From an uncultured Pelagibacteraceae bacterium (GTDB lineage: Bacteria > Pseudomonadota > Alphaproteobacteria > Pelagibacterales > Pelagibacteraceae), in NCBI GenBank assembly GCA_902521615.1, contig CABYSJ010000011.1:1-37712 (forward strand): a stretch of DNA of 37,712 nucleotides, written 5' to 3'. Below are positions 26,373-34,833 of this stretch, in pieces. A model generated the notes under the pieces. That model made no database searches. It was not told the origin of the DNA and saw only the letters and a program-made list of their open reading frames with translations. The first letter of the stretch is position 1. Each line of letters starts with the position of its first letter. Both the position numbers and the translations under genes were made by a program.

Positions 26373-27759
26373 ATTAGCAAAAACAGAACTGATACATTTC
26401 ATTGGAATAGGTGGAATAGGTATGAGTGGCTTAGCACTAATAATGAAAGGTAAAGGTTTTAAAGTTCAAGGAAGCGATATAGCAAACAATAAAAATATTG
26501 AAAGATTAAGAAAAGAAAAAATAAAAGTTTTTATTGGACATAAGAAACAAAATATAGAAAAAGGAACTATCCTAGTTATATCTTCAGCTATTAAAAAAAA
26601 TAATCCTGAGCTTACTGCGGCTAAAAAAAAACAATTACCCATTTATAAAAGAGGAGAGATGCTTGCCAATATTGTTTCTTTAACAAAAAATATTGTAGTA
26701 GTTGGATCACACGGTAAAACTACAACAACATCTTTGATAGCATCTATATTTCAAGAAACAAAAATTGATCCTACAATAATCAATGGAGGAGTAATAAATT
26801 CAATTAATAATTCTGCAAAGCTTGGGAAAAGCGATTGGTCTATATTAGAGGCAGACGAGTCAGATGGAAGTTTTATTTATATACCTCCAACATATTCAAT
26901 CATCACCAATATTGATCGAGAGCACATGGATTATTATGGTACTATGGATAAATTAAATAAATATTTTGAAAATTTTGTAAATAAGGTTCCTTCATTTGGA
27001 AAATCTTTTATTTGTTTAGATGATAAAAATAACAAAAAACTAATTAAAAATATTAAAAATAAAAACTTCTATACATATGGCCTTGATACCAAATCAAATT
27101 TTTGTATTAAAAATATAAAACAATTAAAAGAGCAATCAGAGTTTGACTTAAATATAAAATTACCTAATAAAAAAAATCAATTAATTAAAAAATTCAAAAT
27201 TCCTTTATTAGGAAATCATAATATTAAAAATTCTGTAGCTGCAGCTGCATTAGCTTTAACTGTCGGTCTACCAATAAATAATATTAAAAAAGGACTTATA
27301 AATTTTAAAGGGGTTCAAAGAAGATTTAATAAAATTTTCAATTATAATAATGTAGATTTTTATGATGATTATGCCCATCATCCTACAGAAATCAAAGAAG
27401 TGCTCGATGGTGTAAAAAATGTTTATAAAGATTATGAAAAAATATGTATTTTTCAACCTCATAGGATATCAAGATTAAAAGATTTAAAAAAAGAATTTAC
27501 CTATGCTTTTAAAAATGCAGATAAAGTTATCTTGTTTCCAATTTACACTGCTGGTGAAAAATTAAAGTTTGGATTTAGTTATATAAATTTTGCGAAAGAA
27601 ATAATTAAAAACTCAAGAGTCGAGCTATTTTTGGTAGATGATAGATTTCAATTAGCAAAATTTATTAAAGCAAACATATTTGGAAAAAAAATTGTTATAG
27701 GAATGGGCGCTGGGACAATTTCGAGCTGGATGCGAGAATTACCTAAATTGTTATCATGA
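26362..27759 (+). CDS. murC: UDP-N-acetylmuramate:L-alanine ligase MurC
   Basis: First Mur ligase, attaching L-alanine to UDP-MurNAc. Sequence signposts: FIGIGGIGMSGLALI at residues ~13-27 (UDP-binding), GSDIANN, VGSHGKTTTTSLIA (P-loop, ~113-126), EADESDGSF, NIDREHMDYY, YDDYAHHPTEI (~335-345, MurC/Mpl-type) and FQPHRISR. 465 residues is usual. MurC, not the recycling ligase Mpl, is favoured by its place between murG and murB. It shares 4 bases (ATGA) with murB. Confidence 0.96.
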   Translation: MKIKLAKTELIHFIGIGGIGMSGLALIMKGKGFKVQGSDIANNKNIERLRKEKIKVFIGHKKQNIEKGTILVISSAIKKNNPELTAAKKKQLPIYKRGEMLANIVSLTKNIVVVGSHGKTTTTSLIASIFQETKIDPTIINGGVINSINNSAKLGKSDWSILEADESDGSFIYIPPTYSIITNIDREHMDYYGTMDKLNKYFENFVNKVPSFGKSFICLDDKNNKKLIKNIKNKNFYTYGLDTKSNFCIKNIKQLKEQSEFDLNIKLPNKKNQLIKKFKIPLLGNHNIKNSVAAAALALTVGLPINNIKKGLINFKGVQRRFNKIFNYNNVDFYDDYAHHPTEIKEVLDGVKNVYKDYEKICIFQPHRISRLKDLKKEFTYAFKNADKVILFPIYTAGEKLKFGFSYINFAKEIIKNSRVELFLVDDRFQLAKFIKANIFGKKIVIGMGAGTISSWMRELPKLLS

Positions 27760-28661
27760 AAATCGATTTAAAAGAGCTGATTCCAGAATTTAATAACAAT
27801 TTAAAGTTAGATTATGATCTAAAAAAAAAAAATTGGTTTAATATAGGAGGCAAAACTAAAGCTTTCTATAAGGCAGGCGATTTAAAAGAATTAATTAAGT
27901 TTCTTAAAAAAATTCAGGATAAAGAAAAAATATTTATATTAGGAGCTGGTTCTAATACACTTATATCCGATAACAAATTTGATGGAGTTGTAATAAAACT
28001 TGCTCAAAATTTTAATAATATTTCTTTACATTCTGAAGAAATCATAGTTGCTGGAAGTGCTGTTACAGATAAATCGTTGTCAGAATTTGCAATGGAAAAT
28101 AGTTTAGGTGGTTTTGAGTTTCTCTCTTGTATCCCTGGTACAATAGGTGGTGGTATTAAAATGAATGCAGGTTGTTTTCAAAGGGAGTTCAAAGACATTC
28201 TTATTTCTATTCAGGCAGTAAATAAATCAGGCCAAGTAATTACTATACCTGCAAAAGATATTAATTTTAAATATAGAGACAGTGGATTATCTGAGGATCT
28301 TATTTTTTTAAGCGCATCATTTAAAGGTTTTAAGAAAGATAAGAGTATAATAGAGAATGAGGTAAGATTACTTAAAGAAAAAAAAGAGCACGCTCAACCG
28401 ACAAAAATTAGAACCAGTGGTAGCACTTTTAAAAATCCTATAGATCAGTCTAATAAAAAAGTTTGGCAATTAATTAAAGAGTCTGTGCCGTTGGAAAAAT
28501 CATTCGGAGATGCATCAATTTCTCAAAAACACTGTAATTTTTTTGTAAATAAAGGTAATGCTAAGTTTGAAGATATGAAAAAATTAATAAATTTTGTATC
28601 CGACAATGTCTTTAAAAAAACAGGCATTAAATTAGAAACTGAAATAAAAATTTTAGAATAA
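27756..28661 (+). CDS. murB: UDP-N-acetylenolpyruvoylglucosamine reductase MurB
   Basis: FAD/NADPH enzyme that completes UDP-MurNAc. The FAD-binding domain shows NWFNIGGKTKAFYKA, ILGAGSNTLISD, and SCIPGTIGGGIKMNAGCF. The substrate domain has YRDSGL, GSTFKNP (containing the active-site serine region) and GDASISQKHCNFFVN, and the end retains the conserved Glu (LETEIKIL). 301 residues corresponds to the short MurB type common in alphaproteobacteria. MurA, which acts just before it, is not in this window. Confidence 0.95.
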   Translation: MKIDLKELIPEFNNNLKLDYDLKKKNWFNIGGKTKAFYKAGDLKELIKFLKKIQDKEKIFILGAGSNTLISDNKFDGVVIKLAQNFNNISLHSEEIIVAGSAVTDKSLSEFAMENSLGGFEFLSCIPGTIGGGIKMNAGCFQREFKDILISIQAVNKSGQVITIPAKDINFKYRDSGLSEDLIFLSASFKGFKKDKSIIENEVRLLKEKKEHAQPTKIRTSGSTFKNPIDQSNKKVWQLIKESVPLEKSFGDASISQKHCNFFVNKGNAKFEDMKKLINFVSDNVFKKTGIKLETEIKILE

Positions 28662-28662
28662 A

Positions 28663-29577
28663 TTGAAAAAAAAAGTACTTATAATATCGGGTGGAATTTC
28701 TAAAGAGAGATTAATTAGTCTTGATACAGGAAATCAAGTTTTTAAAGAATTAAAAAAAAACGGTTATAGAGTTAAAATTTGTGAACCAGATAATTATTTA
28801 GAAAAAAATATAAAAATATTTAAGCCAAATGTGATCTTTAATGCTTTACATGGTCAATTTGGAGAGGATGGATATATTCAAACTATATTAGACAGGTTTA
28901 AAATTCCATATACTCATTCAAGTGCAATAGCATCTTCAATAGCTATGGATAAGGAAGTTTCAAAAAAACTATTTATTAAAAATAAAATAAAAACCCCAAA
29001 ATTTTTTACATATTCTTATGACATCACAAAATCTAATTTAATAAAGAAAATCAACAAAAACTTAAGATTTCCAGTTGTAATTAAACCTTTGAATGAAGGC
29101 TCGAGTGTAAATGTCTACATAAGTAGCAAAAAGACTCTAGATAAAATTCTTTACAAACTGAAAGTTTATAAAAAAGTATTAATAGAGGAATTTATTGGAG
29201 GAAGAGAAATACAAGTTGCGATTATGGGTGATAAAAAGTTAGGAGCAATTGAACTGAAACCTAAAAGAAAATTTTATGATTACCAAGCAAAATATGACTC
29301 AAAATCTAAAACACAACATATTATCCCTGTAGATTTGCCTAAATCTAAGTTTAATAAAGTAATGGATATAGCTTACAAAGCTCATAAAATTATTGGCTGC
29401 AGAGGAGTAACTAGGTCAGATTTTAAATTTTTCAATGGAAATTTTTATTTACTAGAACTTAATACACAGCCTGGAATGACTAAATTATCATTAGTACCAG
29501 AAATAGCATTGTACAGAGGTATAAGTTTTTTAAAATTAATTAAATGGATGTTGAAAGATGCATCAAAGAAAAAGTAA
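28663..29577 (+). CDS. ddl: D-alanine:D-alanine ligase
   Basis: Makes the D-Ala-D-Ala dipeptide used by the MurF half of the fused ligase upstream. ATP-grasp family: SGGISKERLISLDTG (~9-23), ALHGQFGEDGYIQ (~62-74), SSAIASSIAMDK, VVIKPLNEGSS (ATP lysine), LIEEFIGGREI, YDYQAKY and the metal site LLELNTQPGMT near residue 270. Start is TTG at 28663, one base after the murB stop; the next in-frame starts would cut into the conserved opening strand. 304 residues is normal. ftsQ begins inside its last 20 bases. Confidence 0.95.
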   Translation: MKKKVLIISGGISKERLISLDTGNQVFKELKKNGYRVKICEPDNYLEKNIKIFKPNVIFNALHGQFGEDGYIQTILDRFKIPYTHSSAIASSIAMDKEVSKKLFIKNKIKTPKFFTYSYDITKSNLIKKINKNLRFPVVIKPLNEGSSVNVYISSKKTLDKILYKLKVYKKVLIEEFIGGREIQVAIMGDKKLGAIELKPKRKFYDYQAKYDSKSKTQHIIPVDLPKSKFNKVMDIAYKAHKIIGCRGVTRSDFKFFNGNFYLLELNTQPGMTKLSLVPEIALYRGISFLKLIKWMLKDASKKK

Positions 29578-30229
29578 AAAAATTCTAATTTATTTTTTTT
29601 TATTAATAATTGTTTCGTCAATTGGTAACAACACAATCAATAATTATAAATTTAAAAAAATAGAAAAAATAAATATTTTTGGATTAGATCAAAAAAATAA
29701 TCAAATTCTTTCGAATAAGTTAAAAAATTTGAGTTTAGGAAATATTTTTTTTATTAATAAAAAAAAAATTGAAAAATTGATTAATTCAAACTCATTGATT
29801 GAGAGCTATGTAGTATTTAAAGAATATCCATCTACATTAATTATTAAAATTAATAAGACGAATTTTTTTGCAAAAATAAATGATAATGGCAAAAATTATC
29901 TCGTTGGATCAAATGGTAAATTAACCCTAATTGAGTCTGGTTACAATCAATTACCTTATATTTTTGGCAAACCTAAAGTTGAAGAATTTTTAAAATTTAA
30001 AAAAATTATAGACAGATCTAAATTTTCTTATAATGAAATAAAAAATATATATTTTTTTTCATCAAAAAGATGGGACTTAAAGTTTCATGACAATATTTTA
30101 TTAAAACTACCAAATAATTTAACACTAGAAACTTTGAATAATTTATACAATTTTTTAGAAAATTATAATGGAGAAAATTTTAATATTATTGATGCAAGAT
30201 TAGAAAATAAGATTGTTTTAGATGAATAA
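29558..30229 (+). CDS. ftsQ: cell division protein FtsQ
   Basis: Bitopic division protein that links FtsA-side and FtsB/FtsL-side components. Short basic cytoplasmic start (HQRKSKK), one membrane helix (~8-25), then a POTRA domain starting at FKKIEKINIFGLDQKNN and running to IKINKTNFFAKI (~33-105), followed by the beta domain (GKNYLVGSNGKL). 223 residues is shorter than most alphaproteobacterial FtsQ (often ~300), mainly from a brief N-terminal cytoplasmic part. Identified by topology, POTRA pattern and position between ddl and ftsA. It overlaps ftsA by 8 bases. Confidence 0.88.
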   Translation: MHQRKSKKILIYFFLLIIVSSIGNNTINNYKFKKIEKINIFGLDQKNNQILSNKLKNLSLGNIFFINKKKIEKLINSNSLIESYVVFKEYPSTLIIKINKTNFFAKINDNGKNYLVGSNGKLTLIESGYNQLPYIFGKPKVEEFLKFKKIIDRSKFSYNEIKNIYFFSSKRWDLKFHDNILLKLPNNLTLETLNNLYNFLENYNGENFNIIDARLENKIVLDE

Positions 30230-30923
30230 AGAGAATGAATTACAATATTACTTAAGTGTTTCCACAAATAAATATGGAATATATTTGTTTGATACAAAAA
30301 ATTTAAAAAATTTATATAAAGAGGAAATTATCTTAAATAATGATACAAACTATCAAAATCATTATGAGCTAAAAAAATTTCTTGATGATAATATATTTAA
30401 AATTGAAAAATTGAGTGGAAAATTTATAGAAAATATATTTCTTATACTTGAAGATAAAAAAATTTTTAATATTGAAATTGGAATTAAAAAAAAAAATTAT
30501 AATATTTCAGTTACAAAAGCATATTTAGAAAATTTACTTGTTGAAGCTAAAGATTTATTTAGAGAGAGTTATCACAACCAAGAAATTATTCATATGATAG
30601 TTAATAAATATTTTATTAATGGTAAGACACAGTTATTATTTGAAGAAAACTTAAAATGTGAAAACTTTGCTTTGGAAGTTAATTTTAAATCTATTTCAAA
30701 TGATATCATTTATGATTTAAATAAGATTTTAGAAAATTATCAAATAAAAATATCAAAATATTTAGATGGAAGTTATGTTAAAAAAAATTTTAAGACTGAT
30801 ATTGAGCTATCAGAAATGTCTTATAGGATTTCTTGCGGTCACAATCAAAATGAAGTTATGGTTGTACCAAAAAACACTAAAAAATTAGCTTTTTTTGAAA
30901 AATTTTTTCAACTATTTAGCTAA
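30222..30923 (+). CDS. ftsA: reduced FtsA-like protein lacking the ATPase domain 2
   Basis: Only 233 residues where FtsA normally has ~410-440. By position (after ftsQ, before lpxC) and by layout it is an FtsA remnant or specialised form. Residues 8-23 align with the first actin-like strand pair but the phosphate-1 D/E-x-G-T loop reads SVST. Residues ~63-140 resemble subdomain 1C (IENIFLILEDKKIFNIEIG, then the ISVTKAYLENLLVEAKDLF helix, then IIHMIVNKYFINGKT). Residues ~141-190 match the start of the second half of 1A. The phosphate-2 DIGGGT loop, adenosine loop and all of 2A/2B are absent. The last ~13 residues KLAFFEKFFQLFS form an amphipathic tail like FtsA's membrane anchor. Reading frame is clean, so this does not look like a recent frameshift. 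Homology is inferred, not proven. Confidence 0.7.
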   Translation: MNKENELQYYLSVSTNKYGIYLFDTKNLKNLYKEEIILNNDTNYQNHYELKKFLDDNIFKIEKLSGKFIENIFLILEDKKIFNIEIGIKKKNYNISVTKAYLENLLVEAKDLFRESYHNQEIIHMIVNKYFINGKTQLLFEENLKCENFALEVNFKSISNDIIYDLNKILENYQIKISKYLDGSYVKKNFKTDIELSEMSYRISCGHNQNEVMVVPKNTKKLAFFEKFFQLFS

Positions 30924-30986
30924 TTTTGTTTTTTCCAGTAACATTTGTTGTTTTTTAATAACTAAAAATTCAAATTAAAAGTACAT

Positions 30987-31907
30987 GTGTCTTATTTAAC
31001 TCAAAAAACAATTAAAAATAATGTCAGCTTCAGCGGCATTGCTCTTCACAGTGGACTAAGTGTAAATGTGTGTATTAAGCCTGCTGAGCCTAATTTTGGA
31101 ATTGTATTTAAAAGAGTAGATCTAAAAGAAAACAATATAGTTTATCCAAATTTTATGAATGTAAGTAACACATCTTTGAACACAACAGTCGAAAATGAAT
31201 TTGGGGCAAAAGTTTCAACAATAGAGCATTTAATGGGTGCATTGTTTGGCTTAGGGATTGATAACGCGTTAATTGAAATTGATAATGAAGAGGTGCCAAT
31301 ATTAGATGGATCAGCAAAAATATTTATAGAAAATATTTTAACATCAGGAATTAAAACAAGTGACTCACCTATTAAAATAATTAAAATTAATAAAGAAATT
31401 ACTTTTTCTGATGGAGAAAGATCTATAACTATTAAGCCCTCAACTTTAAATTTAGAGATAGATTTTCAATTAAAGTATAAAAATGAAATTATTGGAAACC
31501 AAAAAAATAAAGTAAAAGTTTATGAAGACGATTTATCGGATATTTATAATTCTAGAACATATTGTTTGTACGAAGATATAGAAGAAATTAAAAAAAAGGG
31601 TTTAGCTAAAGGTGGTAGTTTAGAAAATGCAATAGTTGTGAAAAATAATAAAATATTAAACCCTGAAGGATTGAGAAACAAAAAAGAATTTGTAAATCAT
31701 AAAATTTTAGATTGTATTGGTGATTTGTACACAAGTGGTTATAGAATTGTTGCAAGTATAATTTGTTCTCAGGGTGGTCATTATCTTACAAATCAATTAT
31801 TGAGAAAAGTCTTTCAAAATAATGATAATTTTTCTATTGTGGAAATTAAAGAGAAAAACTTACCACATGCTTTAATAAATAAAAGTTTACTTAGATCAAT
31901 AGCCTAA
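30987..31907 (+). CDS. lpxC: UDP-3-O-acyl-N-acetylglucosamine deacetylase LpxC
   Basis: Zinc deacetylase for the committed step of lipid A synthesis. Zinc ligands are visible: His81 (STIEHLMGAL), His238 and Asp242 (VNHKILDCIGD); His265 (SQGGHYL) is the catalytic histidine. The opening QKTIKNNVSFSGIALHSG and the IDNEEVPILDGSA block are standard. Start is GTG at 30987; the overlapping ATG at 30985 is in another frame and ends after four codons. 306 residues is normal. In related bacteria lpxC follows ftsZ; here it follows the short ftsA directly, with a 63-base spacer holding no trace of ftsZ. Confidence 0.95.
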   Translation: MSYLTQKTIKNNVSFSGIALHSGLSVNVCIKPAEPNFGIVFKRVDLKENNIVYPNFMNVSNTSLNTTVENEFGAKVSTIEHLMGALFGLGIDNALIEIDNEEVPILDGSAKIFIENILTSGIKTSDSPIKIIKINKEITFSDGERSITIKPSTLNLEIDFQLKYKNEIIGNQKNKVKVYEDDLSDIYNSRTYCLYEDIEEIKKKGLAKGGSLENAIVVKNNKILNPEGLRNKKEFVNHKILDCIGDLYTSGYRIVASIICSQGGHYLTNQLLRKVFQNNDNFSIVEIKEKNLPHALINKSLLRSIA

Positions 31908-31958
31908 CAAAAGATATCTTTAAAAACCATACCTTAATAAGTATAACATTTAGTTATT

Positions 31959-32801
31959 ATGAAGAGTATAATTTTTTTATTTTATATATTGTTGCTATTT
32001 AATTCTTGTTCTAAAGATCTAAAAAAAGAAACTACTATAAAACAGAAAAGTTTAGATCTTCAAGTAAGAGAAGCCTATTTAGAGGGCATGAGAGCACTAG
32101 AAGAGCAAGATGTTTTGTATGCTGCTCGCAAATTTAATGAAGTTGAGATTTTGTTTCCTCAATCTGATTTGGCGCCAAAATCTTTATTAATGGCAGCATA
32201 TTCCTATTATGTTCAAGATTATTATGATGATTGTATTGCTGAACTTGAAAGATATTTAAAAGTTTATCCAAAACATAAAAATAAAGATTATGCATATTAT
32301 TTATTAGCCATATCTCACTATGAACAAATAGTAGATGAAAAAAAAGATTTACTCTCTATTTTAAAAGCTAAAAAACATTTTGAATATATATTAAAAAATT
32401 ATCCAAATACCGAATATTCTATAGATGCAAGTTTTAAAATTGAATTGATAAATGATATTTTGGCTGCAAAAGAAATGTATCTTGGAAGATATTATGTTGA
32501 TAAAAAAAAATGGATACCAGCAATTAATAGATTTAAAAATGTTGTAAATGATTATGAAACAACAATTTATATCGAAGAAGCATTGTATAGATTGGTCGAA
32601 GTTTATTATTTACTTGGTTTAAAAGAAGAATCTAAAAAATATGCTAATCTTTTAGGTTATAATTATCAGTCTTCCGAATGGTACGAAAATTCATATATTT
32701 TATTCGATAAAAAATACAAAAAAAATAATTTAAAAAAAATTAAATTACAAAAAGAAAAGAATAACAATATATTGCAAAAAATTAAGTCAATTTTTAATTA
32801 A
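31959..32801 (+). CDS. bamD: outer-membrane assembly lipoprotein BamD (ComL)
   Basis: Essential partner of BamA in folding beta-barrel proteins. Lipoprotein signal peptide with lipobox LFNSC (Cys17). The mature part is a run of TPR-like helical repeats: YLEGMRALEEQDVLYAARKF, then LFPQSDLAPKSLLMAAYSYY, YLKVYPKHKNKDYAYYLLA and NYPNTEYSIDASFKI, the YfiO/BamD pattern. 280 residues with a Lys-rich tail. It lies after lpxC and only one base before ligA; recN, which often stands between bamD and ligA in alphaproteobacteria, is not here. Confidence 0.92.
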   Translation: MKSIIFLFYILLLFNSCSKDLKKETTIKQKSLDLQVREAYLEGMRALEEQDVLYAARKFNEVEILFPQSDLAPKSLLMAAYSYYVQDYYDDCIAELERYLKVYPKHKNKDYAYYLLAISHYEQIVDEKKDLLSILKAKKHFEYILKNYPNTEYSIDASFKIELINDILAAKEMYLGRYYVDKKKWIPAINRFKNVVNDYETTIYIEEALYRLVEVYYLLGLKEESKKYANLLGYNYQSSEWYENSYILFDKKYKKNNLKKIKLQKEKNNNILQKIKSIFN

Positions 32802-32802
32802 G

Positions 32803-34833
32803 ATGAATAAAAAAAAAATTTATTCTGATTATAAAGAAAAAATTATCACACTAAAAAAATATAACAAATTATATTATAATGATAACAATCCTCAAGTAAG
32901 TGATGATCAGTATGATACTTTAAAAAAAAATATTTTAGCACTTGAGGATAAATATACTTTTTTAAAATCCAAAGACTCGCCCTCAACTGTTGTTGGATTT
33001 AAACCCTCAAAAAATTTTAAAAAAATACCGCATAGGATACCTATGCTTTCTCTTGGAAATGCTTTTGGTGAGAATGATTTGATAAATTTTGAAAAAAAAA
33101 TATTAAATTTTTTGTCTAAAGATAAAAGCTATGAGTTATTATACAGTGCAGAACCTAAAATTGATGGCATTTCGGCTTCTCTTAATTATAAAAATGGAAG
33201 TTTTAAGCAAGGCCTGTCTAGAGGTGATGGAAAAGAAGGAGAAGACATCACGGCAAATCTTGCAACTATAAATGATATTCCAAAAAAAATAAATTTTGGA
33301 GATTTTCCAGAGGAAATTGACATTAGAGGTGAAGTTTTTATTCAGAATAGTGATTTTGAAAATTTAAAAGATAAATTTGCAAATCCTAGAAATGCTGCTT
33401 CAGGTTCTTTAAGACAAAAGAATCCAGAAGATACAAAAAAAATACCTCTTAAATTTATTGCATATACATTTGGTTATGAAAAAGGATTGAAAGTTACAAA
33501 TCAATTTAATTTTCTCAAGCAGCTTGATAAATGGGGATTTAAAACGAATTCATTAAATAAATCTATTAAAGGAATAAAAAATTTAATAATAAATTACAAT
33601 GATGTAGAAAAAAAAAGAGCAGATTTAGATTTTGATATAGATGGTATAGTTTATAAAATTAATGAATTTAGTTTACAAAAAAGATTAGGCAATGTAGCTA
33701 ATGCTCCTAGGTGGGCTATAGCTCATAAATTTTCATCAAATAAGGCAATCTCTAAAATAATTGATATAGATATTCAAATTGGAAGAACTGGTGCTTTAAC
33801 TCCAGTGGCGAAAATCAAGCCGATTAATATAGGAGGTGTTTTAGTTTCCAATGCAACTTTACACAATGAAGATGAAATTAATCGAAAAGATATTAGAATT
33901 GGGGACACAGTAACAGTAGAAAGAGCTGGTGATGTAATACCTCACATTCTTTCTGTAGATTTAAAAAAAAGATCAAAAAAAAGTTCAAGATTTATATTTC
34001 CCTCAAATTGTCCGTCATGTGGTTCAAAAACAATTAAAGAATTTAACAAAATTACTAAAAAGATAGATGCAGTAAGAAGATGTTCAAGCGAAGGTTATAA
34101 TTGTGATAAAATTTCAATTGAAAAATTGAAACATTTTGTTTCAAAAGAAGCCTTTAACATAGATGGATTCGGAAAAAAAATAGTTGAAGGATTTTGGAAT
34201 TTAAAATTATTAAAATTCCCGCAAGATATATTTAAATTAGATTATAAAAAAATTGAAAAATTGGAAGGTTGGGGCAAATTATCTGTTCAAAATTTAAAAT
34301 ATTCAATTAATCAAAAAAAAAATATTTCTTTAGAGAGGTTAATTTATTCATTAGGGATCAGACATATTGGATTAGAAAATGCTAAGCTTTTATCAAAACA
34401 CTTTATTTCATTTTCAAAATTTAAAAGTTTATCTAAACAAACAGATTATGAAGAAATGTTGAATATTGATGGGATTGGTGAAACACAAGTAAATTCAATT
34501 AAAAGTTTTTTTTCAAATGAAACAAACCTAAGTGTTTTGAATGAATTAGAAAAAGTTTTAGTGGTAAAAAATGCTATTCAAAATTCTAATGATGGATTGT
34601 TAAAAAATAAGACTTTTTTAGTTACTGGGAAATTAAATGGAATTAGTAGAGCAGAAGTTAAATCTTTAATTGAAGAAAATTCTGGCAAAACAGTTAGTAG
34701 TGTCTCTAAGAAATTAAATTATTTAATAATTGGGGACAAGCCGACAAAGAAGAAAGTTGATAATGCTAAACAGCTTAAAGTAAATATCATAGAACAAGCT
34801 GAATTTTTGAAAATGCTAAATAAAACTAGCTAA
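32803..34833 (+). CDS. ligA: NAD+-dependent DNA ligase LigA
   Basis: Seals nicks during replication and repair using NAD+. The Ia domain opens the protein, the adenylation lysine is Lys119 in AEPKIDGIS, and further nucleotidyltransferase motifs (GDGKEGEDITAN, DIRGEVFI, DFDIDGIVYKI) follow. The OB fold begins near QIGRTGALTPVA. A four-cysteine zinc cluster (CPSC, RRC, NC) lies at ~403-430, helix-hairpin-helix repeats (LEGWGKLSVQNL, IDGIGETQV) next, and a BRCT domain (KTFLVTGKLNGISR) closes it. 676 residues is full length. The end overlaps pepP tail to tail by 18 bases. Confidence 0.97.
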   Translation: MNKKKIYSDYKEKIITLKKYNKLYYNDNNPQVSDDQYDTLKKNILALEDKYTFLKSKDSPSTVVGFKPSKNFKKIPHRIPMLSLGNAFGENDLINFEKKILNFLSKDKSYELLYSAEPKIDGISASLNYKNGSFKQGLSRGDGKEGEDITANLATINDIPKKINFGDFPEEIDIRGEVFIQNSDFENLKDKFANPRNAASGSLRQKNPEDTKKIPLKFIAYTFGYEKGLKVTNQFNFLKQLDKWGFKTNSLNKSIKGIKNLIINYNDVEKKRADLDFDIDGIVYKINEFSLQKRLGNVANAPRWAIAHKFSSNKAISKIIDIDIQIGRTGALTPVAKIKPINIGGVLVSNATLHNEDEINRKDIRIGDTVTVERAGDVIPHILSVDLKKRSKKSSRFIFPSNCPSCGSKTIKEFNKITKKIDAVRRCSSEGYNCDKISIEKLKHFVSKEAFNIDGFGKKIVEGFWNLKLLKFPQDIFKLDYKKIEKLEGWGKLSVQNLKYSINQKKNISLERLIYSLGIRHIGLENAKLLSKHFISFSKFKSLSKQTDYEEMLNIDGIGETQVNSIKSFFSNETNLSVLNELEKVLVVKNAIQNSNDGLLKNKTFLVTGKLNGISRAEVKSLIEENSGKTVSSVSKKLNYLIIGDKPTKKKVDNAKQLKVNIIEQAEFLKMLNKTS

